A stretch of 64,000 nucleotides of DNA from Nitratidesulfovibrio sp. SRB-5 (GTDB lineage: Bacteria > Desulfobacterota > Desulfovibrionia > Desulfovibrionales > Desulfovibrionaceae), in the NCBI RefSeq assembly GCF_019931275.1, contig NZ_JAIOTY010000002.1, positions 1,514,631 through 1,578,630 on the forward strand. Direction: 5' to 3'. The position numbers and the translations under genes are program-made. The notes beneath the pieces are model-generated. The model searched no databases. It was given only the letters and a program-made list of their open reading frames with translations, and was not told the origin of the DNA. Numbering within the stretch: the stretch's first letter is position 1; every line of letters starts with the position of its first letter. Below, piece by piece: positions 24,380 through 32,623 of this stretch.

Positions 24380-26539
24380 TTACCCTTCCTTGGGGTCACC
24401 CAGCAGGGCCACCGCGCAGGCTCCGGGGCCGCTGTGGCAGCCCAGCACCGGCGATGCGGGCATCACGTACAGCGGGGCCACGCCGAAGCGGGCTTCCAGC
24501 TCCTTCGCGTAGCGCGCGGCGGTGTCCGGCGCGCCCACGTGGGCCACGGCAAAGCGCGGATTGTCCAGGTTGGCCGCCGCCCGCTCCAGCAGAGCGAACA
24601 GCTTTTCCCCGGCGCGGCGCGGGCCGATGCCCTTGGCCGCCACGTCCACCTTGCCTCCCTTGCGCGGGTCGAAGCACACCACTGGCTTGATGTGCAGCAG
24701 TTTGGCCACCATGCCGGTGCCCCGGCTCATGCGGCCACCGCGCACGGCAAAGTCTAGGGTGTCCATGGAAACGTACACGTGCAGGTTGTCCGCGTCCCGC
24801 GCGGCAAGGCGGGCCACCTCGGCTGCGTCCATGCCGGTTTGCGCGCGGCGGGCCGCTTCCAGCACCACAAGGCCAAGGCCCACGGTCAGGGTGCGGCAGT
24901 CCACGGCGGCGATGTGCGGCGAAACCATGCGCGCCACGGTGGCGGCGGACTGGTGGGTGCCGCTGTACATGGCCGTCACGTGCAGCGAGGCCACCTGGGC
25001 ATGGGTGGCCAGCACCTCTTCGTACACGGTGCGGAAATCGGCAGGCGCAGGCTGCGAGGTGCGCGCGGAACGTGACGAGGGCAGGCGGCGGTTGAACTCG
25101 TCCGCCGAGATGCTCACCTTGTCCACGAACTCCTCGTCGTCCAGGAACAAGCGCAGGGGCACGGTGCGGATGGCGTACTGGTCCAGCAGCTCGCGCGGCA
25201 GGTCGCAGGTGGAATCGGTGACCACGGCGGTGCCGGTGGGCGCGGGCGCGGCCTGGGGGTGCCCCCCCGCCATGGCGGCCAGCAGGTCGCGGTGCTGGCG
25301 CAGCATGTCCTCTGCCTTGTGATGCGATACCTCGCCGTATTCGGCGGCGATGGCGAAGACGGTGTCCGGCGTGTCGGTATGCACGTGAACGCGGGTGACG
25401 GCCCCGGCGCCCGCCACCACGATGGAATCGCCCAGTTCCTCCAGCCGGACGCGCAGTTCCTCGCGGTCGACGGGGCTGGTCGCCTCGCTGCGGATCAGGC
25501 ACTCGGTGCAGTAGCCGTAGGTCAGATCTTCCACGGCCACCCGCTCCTGGGCCTCGCCCAGAGTGGCGTTGTCGGCGCTGTCGGCCTCGCCGGGCGTGCC
25601 CGCCGTGCCGGTGGTTCCCGACTGTCCGTCTGTCTTGCCGCGCCGGTTGATGGTGCCGCGCTCGGTGAATTCGGCAATGCCTTCAAGCAGGTACACGAAG
25701 CCAAGGCCCCCGGCATCGACGACGTCGGCGGCCTTGAGCGCGGCCAGCTTTTCGCGCGTTTCCTGCACCGACTGGCGGGCACGGTCCAGCGAATCGTGCA
25801 GCAGGTGGTGGAAATCCTTGTAGGAATGGCAGTTTTCGCGCAGGTGTTCGGCCCAGTCGCGAATGACCGTGAGGATGGTGCCCTCCTTGGGGTGGGCAAT
25901 GGCCTCCACGGCGCGTCGCGCGGCCAGCGACGCGGCTTCCGCGAAGTCGCGGGGGCTGACGCGCGAAAGATCCTTCACCCCTTCGGAAAACCCGGCCAGA
26001 AACTGGGCCAGGATGACCCCGGAATTGCCCCGCGCACCCATCAGCGCCGATTCGGCCACGATGGAACTCATGCGACCGATGGAACTTTCCGGCGTGGCCG
26101 AGGTGGAGGCCACGATGGATTTCATGGTGCCCGCCATGTTGCTGCCCGTGTCGCCGTCCGGCACGGGAAACACGTTGATGGCGTTGAGATGGCCGTGCTT
26201 TTCGATGAGGCGGCGCGCGGCGGCGCGCACCACCCGGCGGAAGCGGATGCCGTCGAGGTAGCTGATGCGCGATGGCTGGGCCTGGCCTTCGGGGGCGGAT
26301 TCGGCCTGGGGATGGCCCGTGGTCTGGTCCGAAGTCTGGTCCGTGGGCTGGGCCATGGTCTGGTCCGGGTTTTGGTCCGGGACCTGGCTCAGGGTCTGGT
26401 CCGTGGGCGGGGTCTGCCTTTGCTGCAAGTGGGGTCGCTCCTGACGGGGCAAATACATGTATGGATGCGCAAGGCCGGGGGTGGCGAAACCGTGCCGCAA
26501 GGACACGGTGAATGCGGTCGGGCAGCGGCCTTGCGGCAT
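24380..26539 (-). CDS. DAK2-DegV fusion, fatty acid kinase FakA/FakB-like protein
   Basis: The 719-residue protein joins two activities usually on separate chains. After about 90 low-complexity residues with DQT repeats comes a DAK2 kinase domain (about 100-300) with INVFPVPDGDTGSNMAGTM and GARGNSGVILAQ. A FakA middle domain follows with YCTECLIR and RVHVHTDTPDTVFAIAAEYG. A DegV/FakB lipid-binding domain (about 430-719) begins AVVTDSTCDLP and has FAVRGGRMSRGTGM. In Firmicutes FakA phosphorylates fatty acids presented by FakB; here presenter and kinase would be tethered. Start 26539 is uncertain; ATG 26458 is an alternative. Confidence 0.88.
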   Translation of the reverse strand: MPQGRCPTAFTVSLRHGFATPGLAHPYMYLPRQERPHLQQRQTPPTDQTLSQVPDQNPDQTMAQPTDQTSDQTTGHPQAESAPEGQAQPSRISYLDGIRFRRVVRAAARRLIEKHGHLNAINVFPVPDGDTGSNMAGTMKSIVASTSATPESSIGRMSSIVAESALMGARGNSGVILAQFLAGFSEGVKDLSRVSPRDFAEAASLAARRAVEAIAHPKEGTILTVIRDWAEHLRENCHSYKDFHHLLHDSLDRARQSVQETREKLAALKAADVVDAGGLGFVYLLEGIAEFTERGTINRRGKTDGQSGTTGTAGTPGEADSADNATLGEAQERVAVEDLTYGYCTECLIRSEATSPVDREELRVRLEELGDSIVVAGAGAVTRVHVHTDTPDTVFAIAAEYGEVSHHKAEDMLRQHRDLLAAMAGGHPQAAPAPTGTAVVTDSTCDLPRELLDQYAIRTVPLRLFLDDEEFVDKVSISADEFNRRLPSSRSARTSQPAPADFRTVYEEVLATHAQVASLHVTAMYSGTHQSAATVARMVSPHIAAVDCRTLTVGLGLVVLEAARRAQTGMDAAEVARLAARDADNLHVYVSMDTLDFAVRGGRMSRGTGMVAKLLHIKPVVCFDPRKGGKVDVAAKGIGPRRAGEKLFALLERAAANLDNPRFAVAHVGAPDTAARYAKELEARFGVAPLYVMPASPVLGCHSGPGACAVALLGDPKEG

Positions 26540-26925
26540 GCCCGGCCCCCAGCGGCGCGTTAGCTATAATGGAGTTGCCGTGTCACTGCAACATTGTTGT
26601 AACAGTCCACAATGAAACGGAAACGCGGTCTTTTGCCGTGACCTGGGCGGGGCTGGCCGGGCCGGGGAGGCACGGAACCCGCCCCTCGGCGTTGACGAGG
26701 CAGGCCTGTCATGCGACATGCTGCCGGGAACGCGCAGCGCTCCCGGCGCTGCCGTCAGGCAGTCTCGTTTCCGCCCGGAGTTCCGGTCCATTGCGCATGA
26801 TAGCCATGGCCTCGCACGGGTTTGTCCGGCACGGGTTTGCCACTGATAGTGGGGAAGCCCGGCAGCCCGTTGCGGCCAACATTTTCCATCAACGCATCGC
26901 GTCTACGTACCAAATGGGAAGTTTC
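26540..26925. other. Divergent intergenic region with a TATAAT box
   Basis: A TATAAT hexamer at 26565-26570 is visible on the plus strand, but no matching -35 lies at the right distance. Nearby, ctgcaacattgttgtaacag (26585-26604) is an imperfect palindrome that could be an operator. No gene is supported. Confidence 0.45.
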
Positions 26926-27693
26926 ATGAATCTCGACCAGAAGCGCTGCATCATCTTCGACCTGGACGGCACGGTGTACCTGGGTGACCGGCCCATTCCC
27001 GGCACGGTGGACTTCATCCGCCGCAACCTCGGGGTGCGCGACATCCAGTTCCTGACCAACAACACCTCCAAGAATCTTGCCGACTACACCGCCAAACTGG
27101 CGGGAATGGGCATCGACATCGGCCTCGACCGCATGCTTTCGCCGCTGCTGCCGCTGGTGGACCACCTGCGCGAGCAGTCCATCACCCGTGTCTACCCGGT
27201 GGGCAACGCCAATTTCACCGCGTTCCTGCGCGAACGCATGCCCGACATCGTGTTTACCGCCGGGGACGACTGCCAGGCCGTGCTGCTGGGCTACGATACG
27301 GAACTCACCTACCGCAAGCTCACGGAGTCGTGCCTGTTGCTGCAACGGCCGGACGTGGCCTTTCTGGCGACCCATGCCGACAAGGTCTGCCCTTCGCCGC
27401 AGGGGCCGCTGCCCGACGCGGGCAGCTTCATGGCCCTGTACGAGGCGGCCACCGGGCGCGCGCCGGATATCGTGTTCGGCAAGCCCAACACCATCCTGCT
27501 GCGCTCGCTTCTCCAGCGCTACCAGCCGCACGAAATGGTCATGGTGGGCGACCGCATCTACACCGACAAGCTGCTGGCGGAAAACGCCGGAATGGACTTC
27601 ATCCTCGTGCTCAGCGGTGAGACGCGGCGCGAGGATCTGGCGTCGCTTTCGCGCCAGCCGGCACTTGTAGTTGACGACCTGGGGGGGTACTGA
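26926..27693 (+). CDS. HAD-superfamily phosphatase (NagD-like, class IIA)
   Basis: The 255-residue hydrolase has HAD motif I IIFDLDGTVYLGDRP (nucleophile Asp of DLDGT), motif II FLTNNTSKN, the Lys region IVFGKPNTILL and motif IV MVGDRIYTDKLLAENAGM. A C2-type cap lies between motifs II and III. These features fit the NagD/pNPPase branch, which acts on sugar or nucleotide phosphates; the substrate is unknown. ATG 26926 follows gggaag closely; ATG 26914 is a possible alternative. Confidence 0.9.
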   Translation: MNLDQKRCIIFDLDGTVYLGDRPIPGTVDFIRRNLGVRDIQFLTNNTSKNLADYTAKLAGMGIDIGLDRMLSPLLPLVDHLREQSITRVYPVGNANFTAFLRERMPDIVFTAGDDCQAVLLGYDTELTYRKLTESCLLLQRPDVAFLATHADKVCPSPQGPLPDAGSFMALYEAATGRAPDIVFGKPNTILLRSLLQRYQPHEMVMVGDRIYTDKLLAENAGMDFILVLSGETRREDLASLSRQPALVVDDLGGY

Positions 27694-28006
27694 CCTTGGC
27701 AGGGAAAGGGCAGGCAAGCCCGCCCCGATGCGTGGCGTAACGGTAACGTCGCTTGCGCCGGGGGGCAGGCATCCGTCAGGATGCCCCCATGCGGCCTGGT
27801 CTCCCTCCCGCCCCCATGTCCTGGCATGTCTGGCCATGTCTGGCCATGTCCGGCCATCTTCGGCGGATGTCCGATGGGCAGAAAATGCTTTGAGAATTAG
27901 CTCTGGCAGATTATAATGTGACGATTTTGCGGCGTTTCGGTGACGAGAATGAGACGCCGCAAGGGCCGATCATTCCAACGTCAACGCCAATATCGAGGAG
28001 AAGGCA
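27694..28006. other. Leader region of the phn operon
   Basis: The region contains a small 7-bp hairpin (27768-27785), three tggccatgtc-type repeats (27828-27856), the phnD promoter (27890-27917) and a 5'-UTR hairpin. In that hairpin GCGGCGT (27929-27935) pairs with ACGCCGC (27954-27960), ahead of the ribosome site. Confidence 0.6.
27890..27917 (+). promoter_or_regulatory. Sigma-70 promoter for phnD
   Basis: TTGAGA (27890-27895) and a perfect TATAAT (27912-27917) are separated by 16 bp, giving a predicted start near 27924 and an ~80-nt leader before ATG 28007. Confidence 0.65.
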
Positions 28007-29062
28007 ATGACCAAGAAGTGGATGCAGCTGCTGCTCGCTCCGGTTGTTCTGGCCGCGGGCCTGTGCGTCATGTCCGCCAACATCGCCAAGGCCGCCGACG
28101 ACTGCGCGAACCGTGGCTCGCTGGACGGCATGTTCTGCGACGACAACAAGGACCTGGTGGCCGACACCCCCAAGGACAAGGGGAAGTGGAAGGACCCGAG
28201 CACGCTGGTGTTCACCTACACCCCCGTTGAAGACCCCGCCGTCTACAAGGACGCCTTTGCCGACTTCCAGGCCTTCCTGGAAAAGCGCACCGGCAAGAAG
28301 GTGGTCTACTACACCGTGCAGTCCAACGCCGCCGAAGTGGAAGCCATGCGTTCCGGTCGCCTGCACATCGCCGGGTTCTCCACCGGTCCCACCTGCTACG
28401 CGGTCAACCTGGCGGGCTATGTGCCCATCGCCGTCAAGGGCGACGCCGAAGGCTTCCAGGGCTACCGCCTGCTGATGATCGTGCGCAAGGACAGCCCCGC
28501 CCAGACCATTGCCGACCTGAAGGGCAAGAAGATCGCGCACACCTCCGCTTCGTCCAACTCGGGCAACCTGGCCCCGCGCGCCATCTTCCCCAAGCTGGGC
28601 CTGACCCCCGAAAAGGACTACACCGTGGTCTATTCGGGCAAGCACGACCAGTCCATCCTCGGCGTGGGCTACGGCGACTACGACGCCGCCCCCGTTGCCG
28701 GCGACGTGTTCAAGCGCATGGCCCAGGCCGGGCGCATCAATGAAGCGGACTACCGCATCATCTGGCAGAGCGACGTGTTCCCCACCTCTTCGTTCGGGTA
28801 TGCCCATGACCTGAACCCCGACCTGGTGAAGAAGATCGTCGACGCGTTCCACGAATACCGCTTCACCCCCGAAATGCAGAAGACCTTCGGCGGTGCCGAC
28901 CGGTTCTTCCCCGTGACCTACCAGAAGGACTGGGCGGTCATCCGCGAAATCGCGGAAGCCAACGGCGAAACCTTCAACCAGACCGGTCTGCAGAAGATCG
29001 CCGAGAAGGAAGCCGCCGAGGCCGCCAAGAAGAAGCAGGAAGCCGAAGCCAAGAAGCAGTAG
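28007..29062 (+). CDS. phnD: Phosphonate-type ABC transporter substrate-binding protein
   Basis: The 351-residue periplasmic protein has a signal peptide (cleavage after about residue 29, ANIAKA-A). The PhnD-family core includes LVFTYTPVEDPAVYKDAF, VQSNAAEVEAMRSGRLHIAG, VRKDSPAQTIADLKGKKIAH and YDAAPVAGDVF. The C-terminus is a Lys/Ala/Glu helix not seen in most relatives. A GAGGAGAAGG ribosome site precedes the ATG. No C-P lyase genes are nearby, so phosphonate, phosphite or another oxyanion ester could be the ligand. A strong terminator follows, which should make phnD the most expressed gene of the operon. Confidence 0.92.
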   Translation: MTKKWMQLLLAPVVLAAGLCVMSANIAKAADDCANRGSLDGMFCDDNKDLVADTPKDKGKWKDPSTLVFTYTPVEDPAVYKDAFADFQAFLEKRTGKKVVYYTVQSNAAEVEAMRSGRLHIAGFSTGPTCYAVNLAGYVPIAVKGDAEGFQGYRLLMIVRKDSPAQTIADLKGKKIAHTSASSNSGNLAPRAIFPKLGLTPEKDYTVVYSGKHDQSILGVGYGDYDAAPVAGDVFKRMAQAGRINEADYRIIWQSDVFPTSSFGYAHDLNPDLVKKIVDAFHEYRFTPEMQKTFGGADRFFPVTYQKDWAVIREIAEANGETFNQTGLQKIAEKEAAEAAKKKQEAEAKKQ

Positions 29063-29070
29063 CACACATG

Positions 29071-29106
29071 CGGCGGGCACCGGCATGTCCGGTGCCCGCC
29101 GTTTTT
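29071..29106 (+). terminator. Strong intrinsic terminator/attenuator after phnD
   Basis: CGGCGGGCACCGG pairs with CCGGTGCCCGCCG across a four-base loop and is followed by five T residues. Because phnC follows in the same direction, it probably allows partial read-through and raises the binding-protein to permease ratio. Confidence 0.85.
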
Positions 29107-29322
29107 GCACGCGGCGCGGGGCGCCCCGTGCCTGGCATTTGAAACCGCGTGTCATCTCCGTTTCCCTGGGCCAACGTACCGGCCCACCGCACAGGCAGGC
29201 TCATCGGGCCCCGGTGCGGGACACGGACCCGGCACGCCGTCCGCAGGACGCGCCACGCCCGCAGGCCGGATGCCATCGGGCGTCGTGGTGCGTTCTTCAC
29301 CAGCAGCTCCGGGAATCAGCAA

Positions 29323-30135
29323 GTGCACAAGGCAACAGAGTCCGCTTCCACCTCCCGTCGTCCCGCGTGCAGCGCGGGCGACAAGTCGCTCGTCGTCGAG
29401 AATCTGCGCAAGGAATACACGCGCGGCAAACCCGTGCTCAAGAACATCAACCTGACCGTGGCCGGGCAGTGCACCACCGCCATCATCGGCCCGTCCGGCA
29501 CCGGCAAGAGTACGCTGCTGCGTTGCATCAACCGGCTCATCGAGCCCACCTCCGGGCGTATCCTGGTCAGCGGCCAGGACATCTGCACCCTGCGCGGGGC
29601 CGACCTGCGCGCGGCACGCCGCCGCATCGGCATGGTGTTTCAGGAATACAACCTGGTGGAGCGCCTGTCGGTGATGGAAAACGTGCTCTGCGGGCGCCTG
29701 GGGTACATTGCGCCCTGGCGTGCCTGGCTGCGCAAGTTTCCGCAGGAGGACATCGAGCGCGCCTACGACCTGCTGGACATGGTGGGGCTGACCGAGTTCG
29801 CCCGCGCCCGCGCCGACGAGCTTTCCGGCGGCCAGCGCCAGCGCGTGGGCATTGCCCGCGCGGTGATGCAGCAGCCGCACATCCTGCTGGCTGACGAGCC
29901 CACCTCTTCGCTGGACCCCAAGACCTCCGTCGAGATCATGGAACTCTTGCGCGAAGTGGCATCCGTCAACGACATCCCCGTGCTGGTGAACATCCACGAC
30001 GTGACGCTGGGCCGCCGCTTTGCCGACAGGGTGGTGGGCATGTCCAAGGGCGACGTGGTGTTTGACGGCGTGCCCGGCGACCTGACCGACGAGCACCTCA
30101 AGCTCATCTACGGCGGCGAGGACTGGCTGGCATGA
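29323..30135 (+). CDS. phnC: Phosphonate-type ABC transporter ATP-binding protein
   Basis: The 270-residue ATPase has Walker [10 protein letters not shown] (56-64), Q-loop [13 protein letters not shown], signature [14 protein letters not shown], Walker [14 protein letters not shown] and the switch His in VNIHDV. GTG 29323 is chosen because it gives the normal PhnC length; the open frame extends to 29149 with no homologous character. The gene overlaps phnE by 4 bases. Confidence 0.93.
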   Translation: MHKATESASTSRRPACSAGDKSLVVENLRKEYTRGKPVLKNINLTVAGQCTTAIIGPSGTGKSTLLRCINRLIEPTSGRILVSGQDICTLRGADLRAARRRIGMVFQEYNLVERLSVMENVLCGRLGYIAPWRAWLRKFPQEDIERAYDLLDMVGLTEFARARADELSGGQRQRVGIARAVMQQPHILLADEPTSSLDPKTSVEIMELLREVASVNDIPVLVNIHDVTLGRRFADRVVGMSKGDVVFDGVPGDLTDEHLKLIYGGEDWLA

Positions 30136-30920
30136 GCGCTGCAACCGTCGCCCGTCCCGCACCCTTTGCGGTCAGCTGGTGGGCCCGCCTGGGCTACCTG
30201 CTGGCCGTGCTCTACTGCCTGTATGCCCTGTCCATCCTGGACATTTCGTGGGAACGCCTGCTGGCGGGGCTGGACAACGGCTCCCGCTTTCTGGGGGCCA
30301 TGTTTCCGCCGGAATTCAAACGCTGGAAGCTGCTGATCGACAACCTGCTGGAGTCGTTGCAGATCGCGCTCATTTCGTCCCTGTTCGGGGTGCTCATTTC
30401 GCTGCCGGTGGGCCTGTGCGCCTCGCGCAACCTGATGCCCGACTGGCTGACCTGGCCCGCGCGCGCCTTCATCGCCGTGTGCCGCTCGTTCCACCCGGTG
30501 ATCTTCGCCATCCTGTTCGTGAAGGCCGTGGGCTTCGGCCCGCTGGCGGGCATCCTGACGCTGATCTTCGCGTCCATCGGCTTCGTGGCCAAGCTGTTCG
30601 CCGAGGCCATCGAGGAAATCTCGCTGAAGCCGGTGGAGGCCGCGCGGGCCGCGGGCGCTCCCTTCCTTTCGGTGCTGACCTTCGCCGTGCTGCCGCAGGT
30701 GCTGAACCGGTTCATCGGCTTTTCCACCTACCAGGTGGACTCCAACCTGCGTAACTCCACCATGATCGGCATCGTGGGCGCGGGCGGCATCGGCGGCACC
30801 CTGGCCGCGGCCTTCCAGCGCTTCGACTACAGCTTCGTGTGCGCCATCCTGCTGGCCATCATCGCCCTGATCATGGTTTCCGAGTACGTGGCGGTGCGGG
30901 TGAAGGGGGTGTTCCAATGA
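30132..30920 (+). CDS. phnE: Phosphonate-type ABC transporter permease, first copy
   Basis: The 262-residue inner-membrane protein has about six transmembrane segments and the cytoplasmic coupling loop [20 protein letters not shown]. The C-terminal motif [15 protein letters not shown] is typical of PhnE. It is translationally coupled on both sides (4-base overlaps with phnC and the second permease) and probably pairs with the second permease as a heterodimer. Confidence 0.92.
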   Translation: MSAATVARPAPFAVSWWARLGYLLAVLYCLYALSILDISWERLLAGLDNGSRFLGAMFPPEFKRWKLLIDNLLESLQIALISSLFGVLISLPVGLCASRNLMPDWLTWPARAFIAVCRSFHPVIFAILFVKAVGFGPLAGILTLIFASIGFVAKLFAEAIEEISLKPVEAARAAGAPFLSVLTFAVLPQVLNRFIGFSTYQVDSNLRNSTMIGIVGAGGIGGTLAAAFQRFDYSFVCAILLAIIALIMVSEYVAVRVKGVFQ

Positions 30921-31711
30921 GCGCCGACCGCATCTGGCAACGCTTCACCCCGGCGGAGCGCATGGCGCGCTTCGTGGTGTTTCTGGTGGCGGCCATCCTG
31001 CTGGCATGGTCGTTCCGCACGGTGGAGATCATTCCCGAATTCCTCATGGACGCCCCGGAACAGGTGGCCGACCTGTTCGCCCGCATGTGGCCGGTGGACT
31101 ATGCCTACTACGAGCGCGGCGTGCACGCCGTGCTCATCGAAACGCTGCACATCGCCACGCTGGGCACCATCATGACCCTGGGCATCGCCATACCCGTGGG
31201 CATCATGGCGGCCAGCAACGTGTGCCGCGTGCCCGCGCTGAACTGGCTGGCCACGTTCATCCTGGTCTCGTCGCGTTCGGTCAACACGCTGGTCTGGGCG
31301 CTGCTGTTCGTGGCGGTGTTCGGTCCCGGCACGCTGGCGGGCACGGTGACCATCGCCGTGCGCTCCATCGGCTTCGTGGGCAAGCTGTTCGGCGAGGCGC
31401 TGGAAGAATCCGCCCCCGGCCCCATCGAGGCGCTGCGCGCCGCCGGTGCGCCGTGGATCAGCGTGTTCCTGAAGGGCTACTGGCCGCAGGTTTCCCCGGC
31501 GTTCTGGGGCATCGCCCTGTTCCGCTGGGACATCAACGTGCGCGAATCCTCGGTCATCGGGCTGGTGGGCGCGGGCGGCATCGGCATGGCTCTCGACGAG
31601 GCGCTCAACCTGTTCCATTGGGACCGCGTGGCGCTTATACTGGTATGCATCTTCGCGGTGGTGGTCATCGCGGAGGTGTTCGTCACCCATATTCGCAAGC
31701 GCATCATCTAG
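30917..31711 (+). CDS. phnE: Phosphonate-type ABC transporter permease, second copy
   Basis: The 264-residue permease is a paralogue of the preceding one, with about six transmembrane segments, EALRAAGAPWISVFLKGYWP and ESSVIGLVGAGGIGMALDEA. ATG 30917 overlaps the stop of the first permease. It ends the transporter operon, and a fold-back repeat begins at its stop codon. Confidence 0.92.
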   Translation: MSADRIWQRFTPAERMARFVVFLVAAILLAWSFRTVEIIPEFLMDAPEQVADLFARMWPVDYAYYERGVHAVLIETLHIATLGTIMTLGIAIPVGIMAASNVCRVPALNWLATFILVSSRSVNTLVWALLFVAVFGPGTLAGTVTIAVRSIGFVGKLFGEALEESAPGPIEALRAAGAPWISVFLKGYWPQVSPAFWGIALFRWDINVRESSVIGLVGAGGIGMALDEALNLFHWDRVALILVCIFAVVVIAEVFVTHIRKRII

Positions 31712-31855
31712 GGACTGTCACCAAATTGTCCTTTTGCCCGTTGGCTTCGTCAAACTTCGCTTGGCATGTCGGTCGAATACGATAAGAGTATACTCCCTCA
31801 TGCCAAGCTCGTTTTCCTTGCCAACGAACAAAAAACCTAATTTGGAGACAGCACC
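31712..31855. repeat. Fold-back (MITE-like) palindromic element
   Basis: The 144-bp element has imperfect terminal inverted repeats of about 54 bp. The left side reads ctgtcaccaaatt, cgttggc, gcttggcatg; the reverse complement of the right side reads ctgtctccaaatt, cgttggc, gcttggcatg in the same order. The centre is AT-rich (ataagagtatac). It encodes no protein. The structure fits a non-autonomous transposable element, or a long transcript hairpin after phnE. Confidence 0.65.
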
Positions 31856-31880
31856 TTAAGAGGCGTAGCGAGATGTTCAC

Positions 31881-31905
31881 GGGGCGGCGAAAGCCGCCCC
31901 TTTTC
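31881..31905 (+). terminator. Terminator after the phn operon
   Basis: GGGGCGGC (31881-31888) pairs with GCCGCCCC (31893-31900) across gaaa and is followed by tttt. It separates the transporter from the PfpI gene. Confidence 0.75.
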
Positions 31906-31954
31906 GCTTGACGGTCGTATCGACGGCCCCGCCGGAGCGGGGCGGGAGGAACCC

Positions 31955-32479
31955 ATGCAACGTCTGAAGGGAAAGCGCGTCCTCATGTTCGTGGACGACG
32001 TGTATGAAGACCTGGAGCTGTGGTACCCCAAGCTGCGCCTGATCGAAGAGGGCGCCGAGGTGGTGGTGGCCGGGCCGGAGAAGGGCCGCACCTACACGGG
32101 CAAGAACGGGTACCCCTGCAAGGCCGACGCGGCCATCGCCGACATGGAGGACATCAGCTTCGACCTGCTGGTCATCAGCGGCGGCTTTGCCCCGGACAAG
32201 CTGCGCCGCGACCCCAAGGTGCTGGAACTGACCCGCCGCATGCACGAGGCGGGCAAGGTGGTGGCCCACATCTGCCATGCCGGGTGGATTCCCATTTCGG
32301 CGGGCATCATGCGCGGCTTCCGCTGCACCTCCACCCCCGGCATCAAGGACGACCTCATCAACGCCGGGGCCATCTGGGAAGACGCCGAGGTGGTGGTGGA
32401 CCGCAATCAGGTCAGCAGCCGCAAGCCCGACGACCTGCCCGCGTTCTGCAAGGCCATCATCGCGTTGGCGGCAGGGTAG
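31955..32479 (+). CDS. DJ-1/PfpI-family protein
   Basis: The 174-residue protein has the class I glutamine amidotransferase-like fold of PfpI/DJ-1. Nucleophile Cys107 lies in VVAHICHAGWIP, and Glu18 or nearby acidic residues in VDDVYEDLE could be the partner acid. Family members act as glyoxalase/deglycase-type enzymes, proteases or chaperones, so the exact activity is open. A GGGAGGA ribosome site precedes ATG 31955. It follows the phn transporter but sits behind its own terminator. Confidence 0.9.
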   Translation: MQRLKGKRVLMFVDDVYEDLELWYPKLRLIEEGAEVVVAGPEKGRTYTGKNGYPCKADAAIADMEDISFDLLVISGGFAPDKLRRDPKVLELTRRMHEAGKVVAHICHAGWIPISAGIMRGFRCTSTPGIKDDLINAGAIWEDAEVVVDRNQVSSRKPDDLPAFCKAIIALAAG

Positions 32480-32551
32480 TCCTGCCGGATGGCCCGACCC
32501 GGACCGTCCGGTAGGAAAAACGGCTCCGGCCATGCCGGTGTCGATGTGATG

Positions 32552-32590
32552 CAAAAGGGGGAGGGACCTGCTGGTCCCTCCCCTCTGTCT
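32552..32590. terminator. Bidirectional terminator between convergent genes
   Basis: GGGGAGGGACC (32557-32567) pairs with GGTCCCTCCCC (32573-32583). A T-rich flank exists on both sides (ctctgtcttt on plus, ttttgc on minus), serving the PfpI and DUF362 genes. Confidence 0.7.
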
Positions 32591-32623
32591 TTCGTGCAGG
32601 CAGCATGCTGCCCGTGCGCCGGG

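Noticed and set aside
26512-26925. N-terminal extension of the HAD phosphatase frame
   Set aside because: The upstream part has no similarity to HAD proteins and contains the intergenic TATAAT and a palindrome.
29149-29322. Longer phnC start at 29149
   Set aside because: The added residues are Arg/Thr-rich with no ABC transporter similarity. GTG 29323 gives the usual length.
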